A stretch of 64,000 bases of DNA from Terriglobia bacterium (GTDB lineage Bacteria; Acidobacteriota; Terriglobia; UBA7540). The stretch is from NCBI GenBank assembly GCA_030040995.1, contig JASHOS010000171.1, positions 35,849 to 99,848 of the forward strand. Reading direction: 5' to 3'. The position numbers and the translations under genes were made by a program. The notes beneath the pieces were generated by a model that was not told where the DNA came from, did no database searches, and worked only from the letters and a program-made list of their open reading frames with translations. Position 1 is the first letter of the stretch. The number at the start of each line of letters is the position of its first letter. Of the stretch, positions 17,493-25,943 are shown piece by piece.

Positions 17493-18422
17493 TCAAACGC
17501 TCAGCACCGGGCAGGGCGCGTCACGGACTACGGCGTAAGTAAGATCTCGCAAGCGGTCAAAGGCGCCGACTTGCGGGCTTCTCCCGATTACCAGCGCATC
17601 TGCCTGCAACCTGCGTGCCGCCTCAACCAGCGCGTCTTTAATTGGACCGATGGCGATAGTTACCGGAGCGCGCGAGCCGACCTTGCTTTGCATTTCCTCG
17701 ATCCACTGGCGGGCAGCCTCCCTTTCGGCATGCTGCACTCGCTCATCGAGATCCAATTGAACGGCCAGCCCAAGCTCTGAAGCCGGAATTGCGTGCACAA
17801 TGGTAACGTGTGAGGATACGGATCCGCTTATCTCGGTAACATAGCGGAGGACTCTCTCCGCATCCTCCCGTGAGCCGATGGCGCAAACCAATTCACGGTG
17901 CCCAAGCGGCCTCGGTGCTATCGTCTCGGCATGCTGCGTGGTTAGGACTGGGCAGTTTGCACTATCCAGGACCTTTGCGGTGGTGGACCCAAGGAGTCGT
18001 CTCCGGAACACCCCTGCGTGCGTGGGCATGACGATGAGATCGAAACGGTGTTCCCTGGCAAAGGCGACGATTTCGGTCGCGGCGTCTCCTTCTGCAAGAA
18101 ACCTGGAATCGTCCGGGAACGCCGATTCATGAAAAGCGTTGAGCTTCGCCTTAGCAACGGCTCGCGGTAGAGCTCGGAGAGCTTGAGCTTGAGCCGATTC
18201 AAGAAAAGCATTAAGCTTCGCCTTGGCGACGGCGGCGCGGTTCTCTTCAACTTCGGGCAGGGGTCGCACCAAAAGCTCGAAGCCGGACGCTGCAGGTTGC
18301 AGGACGTAAAGGAGGGTTATTTTGGCGGAAAAGATCGCCGCGGCTCTTTTCACAAAGGGGGCCATCGCCACGCAGGAAGGCGAGAAGTCAACCGGAAACA
18401 GGATGGTCTGGATCGTCGCCAT
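17493..18422 (-). CDS. Tandem universal stress protein (two UspA domains)
   Basis: A 309-residue cytoplasmic stress protein with two UspA domains. The first begins ILFPVDFSPSC and ends in the nucleotide loop region GVFRRRLLGSTTAKVLDSANCPVL. The second is diverged (ELVCAIGSREDAERVLRYV ... ADALVIGRSPQVGAFDRLRDLTYAVVRDAPCPVL). The first domain contains an internal direct repeat: AVAKAKLNAF-ESA occurs twice, 26 residues apart, and the DNA (about 18120-18160 and 18201-18241) is nearly identical, which points to a recent in-frame duplication in the helix-2 region. The start is taken at the ATG at 18422 (MATIQTILFPVDFS). It is transcribed toward the emrB operon. Confidence 0.88.
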   Translation of the reverse strand: MATIQTILFPVDFSPSCVAMAPFVKRAAAIFSAKITLLYVLQPAASGFELLVRPLPEVEENRAAVAKAKLNAFLESAQAQALRALPRAVAKAKLNAFHESAFPDDSRFLAEGDAATEIVAFAREHRFDLIVMPTHAGVFRRRLLGSTTAKVLDSANCPVLTTQHAETIAPRPLGHRELVCAIGSREDAERVLRYVTEISGSVSSHVTIVHAIPASELGLAVQLDLDERVQHAEREAARQWIEEMQSKVGSRAPVTIAIGPIKDALVEAARRLQADALVIGRSPQVGAFDRLRDLTYAVVRDAPCPVLSV

Positions 18423-18561
18423 GGACTTAGTCTGCACACAGGATAACATGATCGTTACAGTCGAAGCCCTCTGTGTCCGGCTCTTTCACGAGCCAGCGTG
18501 TTCGGGCGCGTGGATAAATCCATGACCTGTCGCGAGCATCCAAGACAGGGGAGATCAGGAC

Positions 18562-19020
18562 ATGCGTGCGGTTGTGCAGCGAGTGAGCCGGGCGGAGGTA
18601 ACCGCCGGTGGGGAGGTGCTGGGCCGCATCGGCCGCGGACTTGTGGTTTTGATTGGTATAGGAGCTATTGATTCGATTCATGAGGCGCGCTTTCTCGCCG
18701 GCAAAGTGCTGAACCTCCGCATTTTGGATGACAGCGAGGGGAAAATGAACCAGTCAATCCTGGAAACCGGCGGCGGCATTCTTTGCGTCTCCCAGTTCAC
18801 TCTCTATGGCGACGCTCGCCGCGGCCGCCGTCCCAGCTATACGGCCGCGGCCCCGCCTGCGGTGGCCCAACCGCTCTATGAGAAGTTCCTGGAAGAAGTC
18901 ACAGCGCGCGCGTCACCGCGAGGTATTACCGTCCAATCCGGCCGCTTTCAAGCCATGATGCAAGTTGAGTTGGTGAACGATGGCCCGGTAACGATTCTGC
19001 TGGATACGGATAGCCGGTAG
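18562..19020 (+). CDS. dtd: D-aminoacyl-tRNA deacylase
   Basis: A 152-residue Dtd enzyme, which hydrolyses D-aminoacyl-tRNAs (and Gly-tRNAAla) to keep D-amino acids out of protein. It opens MRAVVQRVSRAEVT, has the catalytic SQFTLYGD motif at about residues 78-85 and the cross-subunit Gly-Pro motif in NDGPVTILLDT at the end. Length is exactly that of the family. The ATG at 18562 is preceded by a GGGGAGATCAGGA ribosome site. It is divergent from the usp gene and stands alone. Confidence 0.96.
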   Translation: MRAVVQRVSRAEVTAGGEVLGRIGRGLVVLIGIGAIDSIHEARFLAGKVLNLRILDDSEGKMNQSILETGGGILCVSQFTLYGDARRGRRPSYTAAAPPAVAQPLYEKFLEEVTARASPRGITVQSGRFQAMMQVELVNDGPVTILLDTDSR

Positions 19021-19048
19021 CCGCAGGATCACATTTCCGCGATAATCC

Positions 19049-19138
19049 CCCAATTTCGGGCGCGTAGAGGCGGCTTTATGGCGCCATTTTGGGTGGCGGG
19101 ATAAACCCGCCGCTACGTCCCTAGTCCGAAACTGAGGG
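19049..19138. repeat. Composite palindromic repeat (GTAGAGGCGGC...GCCGCTAC core)
   Basis: The core runs from GTAGAGGCGGC (19064) to CCGCTAC (19116). It contains GGCGGCTTTATGGCGCC and GGCGGGATAAACCCGCC hairpins, and the flanks (CAATTTCGGGCGC left, GTCCGAAACTGAGGG right) are inverted copies of each other. Related copies lie at 23839-23925, 25848-25934 and 59943-60026. Confidence 0.7.
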
Positions 19139-19139
19139 A

Positions 19140-19874
19140 TCACATTTCCGCGAAGAAAAGGAGGCGCAACAGGATCATCAAGAGCACTCCGAGTCCAACC
19201 GTTAAAGCGATGCGAAGCCCGGACATCTTGTTGACCTCCGGAATCAAGTCCGACGCAGCCACGTACAACGTGACCCCCCCGGAAATCGCGAGTCCGTAAC
19301 TTACTTGCCGGTGCGCAACCCCCATCGCCAGAATACCGGCGATGCGCGACACACCCAGAGCGGCAACCGCCGATAGACCCCGCAACCTATCCTCCTTTGC
19401 CGCCAGCATAATCGATCCCATGGTGAAGCCTTCAGGCACGTTGTGGAGAATGGTGGCGCCAAAAATTACCGTTCCTAGCCAGGTGGAAATCATGAACCCG
19501 GATGCGATCGCAACGCCGTCGAAAAACGTGTGAATCATAAGGCCGCCCCAAGCCGTGTAGGCAACGTGGCGGCGAATGAATTCGTCGGCGTGAGTTTCCT
19601 CGCCAAAATGAAAGTGCGCGGGCCAGGAGTGCTCGAAAAAATGAACGATGAAATAGCCAGCTAAGATCAGGGGCGGCGCGCTCCGAGGGGCAAGCCGGAT
19701 ACTTTCAGGAATCATCTCGACCACAGCCGTCGCCAGCATGAATCCCGAGCCCAGCGCAATGAAGTAGGCGAGAAAGGTCCTGCTCCAGGGGCGCGCGTAG
19801 ACAATGATGCCGCCGAAAATGTTGGCGATGGCGGCGGCGCCGCCAAGAACGAGACTGATGGTAAGAGGAGACAT
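19140..19874 (-). CDS. ZIP-family metal (zinc) transporter
   Basis: A 244-residue inner-membrane protein with about eight hydrophobic helices. The ZIP metal-site motifs are present: HTFFDGVAIASG in one helix and ILHNVPEGFTMG in the next, giving the HNxPEG signature. A His-rich loop (FEHSWPAHFHFGEETHADE) follows helix 3, as in many ZIPs. It most likely imports divalent metals such as Zn2+. It resembles the GufA/ZupT-type bacterial group. No metal regulator is adjacent. The start is the ATG at 19874, next to the stem of intergenic repeats. Confidence 0.88.
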   Translation of the reverse strand: MSPLTISLVLGGAAAIANIFGGIIVYARPWSRTFLAYFIALGSGFMLATAVVEMIPESIRLAPRSAPPLILAGYFIVHFFEHSWPAHFHFGEETHADEFIRRHVAYTAWGGLMIHTFFDGVAIASGFMISTWLGTVIFGATILHNVPEGFTMGSIMLAAKEDRLRGLSAVAALGVSRIAGILAMGVAHRQVSYGLAISGGVTLYVAASDLIPEVNKMSGLRIALTVGLGVLLMILLRLLFFAEM

Positions 19875-20043
19875 GGGAAGCGATCAGCAATCAGCCGTCA
19901 GGACTCACTTTCAGTAATCAGCAGTCAGCCATCACCTTCAGCAACACAGGCCAGGGCCAGTCACAGTCGTCCCAACGCGCCGACTTGGTCACCAAAAACT
20001 TAGACCGAGTCCTGCTGAAAGCTGACCGCTGATGGCTGCGCTT
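19875..20043. repeat. Low-complexity CAGTCAGC / GCTGATGG-word stretch
   Basis: The gap is made of degenerate words such as CAGCAATCAGCCGTCA, CAGTAATCAGCAGTCAGCC and GCTGAAAGCTGACCGCTGATGGCTG. The same kind of sequence occurs at 711-737 and 48325-48385. No gene or structured RNA is seen in it. Confidence 0.45.
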
Positions 20044-21111
20044 TCATCCCGAATGCCGGAAGTGAACTACCTCGCCGTCCTTCACAACGTAGTCCTTTCC
20101 TTCCAGGCGCAAACGGCCGCGAGTTCGCGCTTCGCCGAGACTTCCGGAAGCAATGAGGTCTTCATAGCCCACGGTTTCTGCCCGAATAAATCCATGCTGG
20201 ATGTCGCTATGGATTTCCCCGGCGGCTTCCCAGGCGGTAGCTCCGGAGCGGATGGTCCAAGCGCGGCATTCGTCCTCTCCAACCGTGAAGAAGGAAATCA
20301 GTCCAAGGAGTTGATAAGTGGACCGGATCACGCGAGCGATGGCAGACTCCTTCAACCCGAAACTGGCCATGAATTCCGCCGCTTCCTGCTCGCTTAGCTC
20401 GGCGAGCTCGGATTCGACGCTGCCGCAAACCGCAGTAACCGCCGTCCGGGAGCGCCGCTCGAGTCCCGCGGAGGCAACGAAGCCGTCCGCCGCCTCCGTT
20501 CGGGCGGCATCTTTCTCGTCGAGGTTCAGCACGTGGAGCACCGGTTTTTGGGAAAGGAAAGTGAAACCCCGGATGGCGCGCTCTTGCTCCGGCTCCAGGA
20601 CCAATTCCCGCAAGGGTTGTTGCTTTTCCAGGGACGCCTTGCAAAACTGCAGAACGTGAAGCTCCTGTTCGAGCGATGGCTCTTTTTTTTTCTTCACGTC
20701 CTTTTCCAAACGTTCTAGCCTCTTCTCAGCCACGGCGAGATCGGAAAGAATCAGCTCAAGCTCCACGTTCTCGATGTCGCGGGCGGGGCTGAGCGTGGCG
20801 CCTTCACTCCCGGAAAACCTCACCACGTGGACTAATGCTTGCACCTCCCGCAAAGCGCTGCTTTGCGGACCGGCTCGCAGCAAATCGATGATGCTGCCCG
20901 GGGTATCGACATACTCAACCGTCGCGGGCACCGTCTTTCGCGGATTGAACATGGCGCTCAGCCGATCCAGGCGAGGGTCCGGCACGCTGACCACGCCAAG
21001 GCGCGCTTCGGGCTTCCCCGGCGCGAAACTTGCTCCGTGGGCCCGAGTCATGATCCGGAACAGGGTGGTTTTTCCCGCCTGCGAAAGACCGATGATTCCC
21101 GCTCTGAGCAA
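20044..21111 (-). CDS. ychF: YchF/OLA1-type Obg-family nucleotide-binding protein
   Basis: A 355-residue member of the YchF family, ribosome-associated P-loop proteins that prefer ATP. The order of domains is G domain, coiled-coil insert (about 128-165, with KKKKE) and C-terminal TGS domain (GEDECRAWTIRSGATAWEAAGEIHSDIQHGFIRAETVGYEDLIASGS), which is diagnostic. The G motifs are non-standard: G1 is GLSQAGKTTLF rather than GLPNVGKSTLF, G3 is DTPG, and the base-recognition region is LNLDE. The start is a TTG at 21111 with GAGGCGACAG upstream. Acidobacterial genomes can carry a second, more canonical YchF, so this may be a divergent paralogue (inference). Confidence 0.88.
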   Translation of the reverse strand: MLRAGIIGLSQAGKTTLFRIMTRAHGASFAPGKPEARLGVVSVPDPRLDRLSAMFNPRKTVPATVEYVDTPGSIIDLLRAGPQSSALREVQALVHVVRFSGSEGATLSPARDIENVELELILSDLAVAEKRLERLEKDVKKKKEPSLEQELHVLQFCKASLEKQQPLRELVLEPEQERAIRGFTFLSQKPVLHVLNLDEKDAARTEAADGFVASAGLERRSRTAVTAVCGSVESELAELSEQEAAEFMASFGLKESAIARVIRSTYQLLGLISFFTVGEDECRAWTIRSGATAWEAAGEIHSDIQHGFIRAETVGYEDLIASGSLGEARTRGRLRLEGKDYVVKDGEVVHFRHSG

Positions 21112-21404
21112 CTGTCGCCTCTTGGTTTCCTGACGTTCAACTTACTAACTCGAACAAAATTGAGTCTATCAAATGCCTCAGTTTCGCGCGCGTACCGCCG
21201 CCGTCGCAGCGGCAAATGCCGGCAAGATGCCGGCGCTACACCGCTTGTCGGGCCCCAAAATCAGATGGCCTGTCGTTCCGACAGCATGCGCTGGTGCAGG
21301 ATGCGGGACGCCAGGATTCCGCCTTGGTGCTCCCGGTAGAAGATCGCATGTTTGCCCTGCTCCATGCGCCGCAAGGTAAGCCCGCCTACGCGGGCGGCAG
21401 AGAG

Positions 21405-21648
21405 TAGCCCACGGCGCAAGCCGTGGGATCGGAAACCGCGTTAGAATGTCCCAAGCCCTGGAGGGATGACAGACCATGCCTCACACTTTTTCCAATTTGT
21501 TGACTCACTCACGTCATCACCTTTCTAACGCCGAACGGGCTTTTGTACGGCGAGCTATCTCTGGGAATAGCTTCTGCCGCCCCGTCCGGGGCTCCTGAAC
21601 CGAGCTATTCCCCGTCCCCACGGCTCGCGCCGTGGGCTATTCTCTACC
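21405..21648. repeat. Inverted-repeat element with TAGCCCACGGC hairpins (REPIN-like)
   Basis: The 21112-21821 gap has no gene but several palindromes. A hairpin AGTAGCCCACGGCGCAAGCC/GTGGG starts at about 21404, and an inverted copy (CCCCACGGCTCGCGCCGTGGG followed by CTATTCTCT) ends at about 21648. Between them lie GGGAATAGC and CCCCGTCCGGGG palindromes. Two facing REP-like hairpins about 240 bp apart are what RAYT-mobilised REPINs look like; no such transposase is in the window. A further CCGGCAAGATGCCGGCGCTAC hairpin of the GTAGCG family lies at 21220-21241. Confidence 0.5.
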
Positions 21649-21821
21649 GGCCCTCCGGGTCTAATTCGGCGTGGGCGGCTCGACGTGCTCGATGACGAAC
21701 ACTTCAACGGGACCTTTCTTCGGTTTTACGCGGGGCAAAGCCGCACCCAGCGCGTGCGCTGTTGCCGGCGACCTTCTCTAGCCTGCTAGAATAGAGTTTT
21801 TCATCATGGCTCAGGAAGCTT

Positions 21822-22757
21822 ATGACAACGCCCATCGCGTGGCCGGACAAGCGATCGTTCGCCTTCACGATTTTCGACGACCCGGATTCGCAAACCTTTG
21901 AAGCCAGCAAAGCCATCTACGGATTTCTGCAGGACTGCGGCTTCCGGACAACGAAGGGCGTATGGCCCAATCGCGCAACCCGCCCCCCTTCGGATCACGG
22001 CATGACTTGCGGCGACAGTCGTGAGTACGTGGACTGGCTGGTGCACCTTCAGGGCGCGGGCTTTGAAATCGCGCTCCACAACGCGACCTCACACACTTCC
22101 ACTCGCGCCGAAACGCTCGCCGGGCTTGAGCAGTTCGCAAAATATTTCGGCTGCTATCCGGAATCCATGGCCAACCACTACTTTTGCCAGGATACGATCT
22201 ATTGGGGCGAGAATCGGGTGACGGGCTCCCGTCGCTTACTCTATAACCTCCTGACGCGCGGCAAAAACCGGAATATTTCCTACGGACACGATCCGAAGCA
22301 TCCCTATTTCTGGGGGGATGCTTGCAAGGAGAAGGTCAAATATGTGCGCAACTTCGCCTTTGCACATCTCAATACGCTCGGGGCATGCCCGGCCATGCCT
22401 TATCACGATCCCCTCAAGCCCTACGTAAACTACTGGTTCGCTTCATCGGAAGGGAGCAAGGTCGAGACCTTCCTGAGGCTCGTGACCGAACGCAACCTGG
22501 ACCAGCTTGAGGAAGAACGCGGCGCCTGCATCATGTACGTCCATTTCGGACACCGCTTCTTTGATAACGGAGCCATCGACCAAGGCTTCCGTGCCATTAT
22601 GCAAGGCATCGCCAAACGCAATGGGTGGTTTGTTCCGGTTTCCACGCTTCTCGATTTCCTGCTGGCGCAGAAGACGGTCTCTGATATCTCCGAAAAAGAA
22701 CGAGCGCGGATCGAGCGGAGATGGCTTCTCCACAAAGCGCGGTTTGGAACCGCGTAG
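21822..22757 (+). CDS. Polysaccharide deacetylase-like (NodB-fold) protein
   Basis: A 311-residue cytoplasmic protein (no signal peptide). The start resembles the NodB/CE4 pattern: a hydrophobic strand followed by an Asp-rich motif (FAFTIFDDPDS, compare TFDDG), then LHNATSHTSTR, which has the spacing of the CE4 metal-binding HxxxH motif. Later segments (YGHDPKHPYFWGDACKEK, MYVHFGHRFFDNG) provide further His and Asp residues. A metal-dependent deacetylase-type hydrolase acting on a polysaccharide precursor is therefore the best guess, but the substrate is unknown and the match is motif-level only. It is convergent with a FemAB-like gene and neighbours a polysaccharide block, which fits an envelope role. 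Confidence 0.62.
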   Translation: MTTPIAWPDKRSFAFTIFDDPDSQTFEASKAIYGFLQDCGFRTTKGVWPNRATRPPSDHGMTCGDSREYVDWLVHLQGAGFEIALHNATSHTSTRAETLAGLEQFAKYFGCYPESMANHYFCQDTIYWGENRVTGSRRLLYNLLTRGKNRNISYGHDPKHPYFWGDACKEKVKYVRNFAFAHLNTLGACPAMPYHDPLKPYVNYWFASSEGSKVETFLRLVTERNLDQLEEERGACIMYVHFGHRFFDNGAIDQGFRAIMQGIAKRNGWFVPVSTLLDFLLAQKTVSDISEKERARIERRWLLHKARFGTA

Positions 22758-22770
22758 CGCCTGGTTCTGC

Positions 22771-23817
22771 CTATCCCTCGCCATCCGGCTCTTCGCGGCC
22801 GCCGGCAGCAGTTGGCGCGCCAGCCTGCAAACGTCCAAGGACACGCTGTTTCATGTCAACGGCTCGCTTCACCTCCCGCCGCATCACTTCCAGGAAGCGG
22901 TACCGTGATTTCCGCATCCAGGGAATAGAAATTGGCCGGCCGCCATATTTTTCTTTGTATTCGCCGCCGCCGCCCCAGTCAAAGATCTCGATCCCGCGCC
23001 TTTTCCAATAGCGCATCGCATACCAGTGCAACGCCTCGTTGGGCCGGAGGTGCTGGAAGTGGCGGAAGCTGGCATTTCCCCAGAACTGCGCCACTTTGTT
23101 CATGCCAGGATAAATTCCGCTTCCGGCCGGCTGCCCTTCCGGGCCACGCGCACGAATGAGAAGCAGGCGGCCTGAGGGCGCAAGGTGGCGGATGAGCGAT
23201 TTCACTCGCTCCACATTGTACGTAGGAACGAGATCCTGTTTGGCAAACACATCCTTGAGCTGCTCGTAATATTCCACGGCGAAAGCTTCGTCGGTCGCCT
23301 CCTCGATACGCACCCCGCTCTTCTCCGACTTTCGAATGCAGCGCCGGCAAGCGCTGGTCATGCCGCTAAAAAGCTCTTCTTCGGTCTTAGTGAGATCCGT
23401 TTCATAGGACGCGTAGACGCCCGGGGCAAATCCCAGCTCCTCTCCATCCCCTGCGTGGAAGCTACGGTCCGAAACCTCGAGATGGAGGCAACCTAGCTCC
23501 TTGAAAGCGAAACCTTCCAGCGCCCGCAGCGCCTCCTTGCGGGAAGCGCCAGGGGCCAGATTGAAGCCGATATAGGGAGTGGTCCAGCCGGGCAAGCTGC
23601 TGCCGAGAACGCGAACGCCCAGCCTGCGGACGATGAGACCGCTAAAATAGCCGACTCGCGCCGAGCCTTCCCGCACTTCAGCGACTACCGGCTCGGCGCG
23701 CTGCGTTTCAGCAACGAACTCCAGCCATTCCCGCGTCTGGAAAACCGTGCGATCCTCGAATTGATCGAGGACCTCCCAATTCACAGCGTGGAAGTCAATC
23801 CTGTAAAGCTTTAGCAC
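22771..23817 (-). CDS. FemAB/GNAT-type acyltransferase (envelope biogenesis)
   Basis: A 348-residue protein with two GNAT-like halves as in FemX/FemAB and the related exosortase-associated FemAB proteins. Diagnostic stretches are TVFQTREWLEFVAET near the N-terminus, RRCIRKSEKSGVRIEEA in the centre, and RPNEALHWYAMRYWKRRGIEIFDWGGGGEYKEKYGG toward the end, the common FemAB finish. Such proteins transfer amino acids or acyl groups to peptidoglycan or polysaccharide precursors. The start is a GTG at 23817. It heads away from the GNAT-like, VOC, GT4 and UDP-sugar dehydrogenase genes on the same strand, suggesting a joint role in surface polysaccharide. Confidence 0.8.
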   Translation of the reverse strand: MLKLYRIDFHAVNWEVLDQFEDRTVFQTREWLEFVAETQRAEPVVAEVREGSARVGYFSGLIVRRLGVRVLGSSLPGWTTPYIGFNLAPGASRKEALRALEGFAFKELGCLHLEVSDRSFHAGDGEELGFAPGVYASYETDLTKTEEELFSGMTSACRRCIRKSEKSGVRIEEATDEAFAVEYYEQLKDVFAKQDLVPTYNVERVKSLIRHLAPSGRLLLIRARGPEGQPAGSGIYPGMNKVAQFWGNASFRHFQHLRPNEALHWYAMRYWKRRGIEIFDWGGGGEYKEKYGGRPISIPWMRKSRYRFLEVMRREVKRAVDMKQRVLGRLQAGAPTAAGGREEPDGEG

Positions 23818-23838
23818 AATGCCTCACTAACCGCTTAA

Positions 23839-23925
23839 TTCCGGGCGCAATTGTAGCGGCGGGTTTACCCCGCCATCAAGAATGGCGGCATAAAGCCGCC
23901 TCTACGCGCCCGAAACGGACGGATT
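23839..23925. repeat. Composite palindromic repeat, copy 2 of the GCGGCGGGTTTACCCCGCC type
   Basis: The core is GTAGCGGCGGG (23853) to GCCTCTAC (23905), with hairpins GGCGGGTTTACCCCGCC and ATGGCGGCATAAAGCCGCC. The outer arms are TTCCGGGCGCAATT and GCGCCCGAAACGG. It lies between the FemAB-like and GNAT-like genes. Confidence 0.7.
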
Positions 23926-23932
23926 ACCTGCC

Positions 23933-25051
23933 TCAAAAGTTGCGCGGCAAGCCATCGCCGTCGGCACGGATCAGGTGAGCTCGCATCTTCGTCTCCGCGA
24001 ATGGGGATAACAGTTCCGAGAGCTTCGGGGAGGCGGCAAAGACAAAATTAGACGGCCCTTCAAAAAAGCCCGAGTCCTTAAAAGCGCGCTGCCACGCTTC
24101 ATGGCTTTGATTTGAAACCACCACGTCCATGCCCCGCTTTTCCAGCGCCCAAACCGCGGCGCGAACCACGGGCAGAACGTCCTCCGGGGCGGCGAAGCAA
24201 TCGACGACTGAACCCACGCGCAAGTTTCCAAACCGGGGATTCTTTCGCCGCTCGCTTACCACCGCCCAGCCAAGAGTTTTGGATCCGCGGGCGATCCGCA
24301 GCCGGATGAGATGGGCTTCAGCAGGAGGATAGAGTGTGCGCAGCGCCTCCGCGCTCCGCACGGCGGTTATCGAATACGATGCTTTGGCGCGGCGCCAAAC
24401 ATCGTCTGCCCAGTCGCCAAATTCCACTACCTCTTCAACGGAGTAAGGGCGAGGCCGTTGAACCTTCATTTGCTTCCATCGTTGCGCCCCTTTAAGCGCG
24501 ATCCACCCAACTCCGCTGACGGCGGCGAAATCCAGCAACGCGCGCCGCCACCTGCCGTGGCGGGCCGCCTCGATTTGCCGCAGAAAGGCGCGGGGATGCG
24601 CCACCCTGAAATAGAAAGGCGTCAGACAATCGGTCCACCGGAGCGCCCTCAGCATTCGGGGAAGCGGCTTATCATATCCATCCATCCCCAGGCAGTAGAG
24701 CAAGGGCTGCCGGGAAAGCGCGTCGCGCAGAGCAAGAATTCCAGTGCTTGAATACGCCCGGTTGATTGTGCCTTCCGAAAGGACGTGATGATAGTATCCG
24801 ATCGACCGCACCTCACCGCCGAAAAAGAAATCCTGGTGCTTTAGCGCATAGCCCCCGCGCACCACATCGCCTTCCAGGGCCAAAAAAAACTCTTGATAGA
24901 TGGCGCTGCCGTTGGTCTTGGGCAAGTATCGCGGAACAGGGTCCTCATAGAAGACCATATCTTCGACGGCGCCAGCGGCGCGGAGCCGCTTATTGAAGTC
25001 GCTCACGGCAGGCACGTGTCGCGCCGCGTAAGGAACAATGGCAATGGACAT
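23933..25051 (-). CDS. GNAT-like N-acyltransferase protein of unknown substrate
   Basis: A 372-residue protein that I cannot place in a named family beyond a GNAT-like fold. The N-terminal half has features of an acetyltransferase (FLALEGDVVRGGYALKHQDFFFGGEVRSIGYYHHVLSEGTI and LLYCLGMDGYDKPLPRMLRALRW), and the C-terminal half repeats the pattern (LRIARGSKTLGWAVVSERR, GSVVDCFAAPEDVLPVVRAAVWALEKRGMDVVVSNQ). It resembles proteins encoded near polysaccharide and exosortase-type gene sets. It is followed by the FemAB-like gene and preceded by the VOC, glycosyltransferase and UDP-sugar dehydrogenase genes, so an acyl modification of a surface polymer is the working inference. Confidence 0.6.
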   Translation of the reverse strand: MSIAIVPYAARHVPAVSDFNKRLRAAGAVEDMVFYEDPVPRYLPKTNGSAIYQEFFLALEGDVVRGGYALKHQDFFFGGEVRSIGYYHHVLSEGTINRAYSSTGILALRDALSRQPLLYCLGMDGYDKPLPRMLRALRWTDCLTPFYFRVAHPRAFLRQIEAARHGRWRRALLDFAAVSGVGWIALKGAQRWKQMKVQRPRPYSVEEVVEFGDWADDVWRRAKASYSITAVRSAEALRTLYPPAEAHLIRLRIARGSKTLGWAVVSERRKNPRFGNLRVGSVVDCFAAPEDVLPVVRAAVWALEKRGMDVVVSNQSHEAWQRAFKDSGFFEGPSNFVFAASPKLSELLSPFAETKMRAHLIRADGDGLPRNF

Positions 25052-25121
25052 GGGCAGTTAGATTGCTCGCTGGCTTTCGGCACGTCCTAATGCTGTGCCC
25101 TGTTTTGAAAGGTCGTCGGGA

Positions 25122-25178
25122 CCCCCTCACCTGGCGCTGCGCGCCGCCCTCTCCCGCAGGGGGGCGAGGGCAAGGGTT
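25122..25178. repeat. Short palindromic repeat CCCCCTCACCTGGCGCTGCGCGCC
   Basis: The sequence runs CCCCCTCACC, GGCGCTGCGCGCC, GCCCTCTCCCGCAGGGGGGCGAGGGCAAGGG. A near-identical copy is at 52714-52770, and inverted copies lie inside the long repeats at 5979-6212 and 48049-48288. Confidence 0.65.
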
Positions 25179-25223
25179 CTTTTCAGAGCTGTTCCGTATT
25201 CCGTATGCCCGATTCCCTGTTCG

Positions 25224-25652
25224 CTATTGGTGCGCGGGGGGCGGTACTGTTTCCAAATATTCCAGCAAGAGCTTCGCCTTTGTATAAACCCAGGCGATCC
25301 GGCGCCCGCCGAATGCGGTGGCGGGAACCGGCGCGCGCACAATCACGCTTCCCACCGACCGGCTATATTCGAGTTGCTTCTTCAGGTCGTGAGTTTCGTA
25401 ACACAAATGATGAAAGCCGCCGCCCTTTCGCAAAAATTTCTCAACCGGGGACCCTTCCGCCGCAGGCTCGACGAGCTCTACGAGAGCGTCGTCCGGAACC
25501 GGCCCATTGAGAAACGAAACCCGCACGCCCTGGAGAGGATCCAGGATAATTCTGCCATCCCAGGCTCCCCCAATCGAGCGTGAAAACTCTTCAGCAGCCT
25601 CGCCAATGGAGCGCACGACAAATCCAACGTGGTGAAGACGTCCGCTTGCCAT
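25224..25652 (-). CDS. VOC-superfamily (glyoxalase/methylmalonyl-CoA epimerase-like) protein
   Basis: A 142-residue protein with paired beta-alpha-beta-beta-beta units. It begins LHHVGFVVRSIGEAAEEFSRSIGG and has the metal-ligand strand VELVEPAAEGSPVEKFLRKGGGFHHLCYET, in which the HH and the Glu are likely metal ligands, and a final LLLEYLE Glu. The pattern is closest to methylmalonyl-CoA epimerase-like VOC proteins, but the neighbours are polysaccharide genes rather than propionate genes, so the substrate is not clear. The start is put at the ATG at 25652 because the family begins just after it. Confidence 0.75.
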   Translation of the reverse strand: MASGRLHHVGFVVRSIGEAAEEFSRSIGGAWDGRIILDPLQGVRVSFLNGPVPDDALVELVEPAAEGSPVEKFLRKGGGFHHLCYETHDLKKQLEYSRSVGSVIVRAPVPATAFGGRRIAWVYTKAKLLLEYLETVPPPAHQ

Positions 25653-25847
25653 CGTCGAGAAACTTGAAGAATGGTTGGCGAGAAACCGGTTCATGAGTGG
25701 GTGATGATCGCGGCAGTTGCGGGAACGCCGGCGGCCGTGATCCATACATTGATGCCCGCAAGGACGTTGAGGCGCACGGCACTCTGCGCCACCGAAGCTT
25801 TTCCGGTTGGACGGGCAGTGGCGCCGGATTCCAGATCTGCCGTTTCG

Positions 25848-25934
25848 GTAGTGGGTCAGTTTGAATTTGTAGCGGCGAGTTTACCTCGCCGGATGGCGGC
25901 CTAAAGCCGCCTCTACATCAAACTGACCCACTAC
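25848..25934. repeat. Composite palindrome with 17-bp perfect outer inverted repeat
   Basis: Outer arms GTAGTGGGTCAGTTTGA (25848) and its exact reverse complement (ending 25934) enclose the common core GTAGCGGCGAG...GCCGCCTCTAC, which contains a GGCGAGTTTACCTCGCC hairpin and an ATGGCGGCCTAAAGCCGCC hairpin. The outer arms differ from those of other copies. Confidence 0.75.
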
Positions 25935-25943
25935 CGCCATTTC

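Noticed and set aside
19875..20043. CRISPR-like array
   Set aside because: The repeated words are short and degenerate, with no constant repeat-spacer spacing; no cas genes are present.
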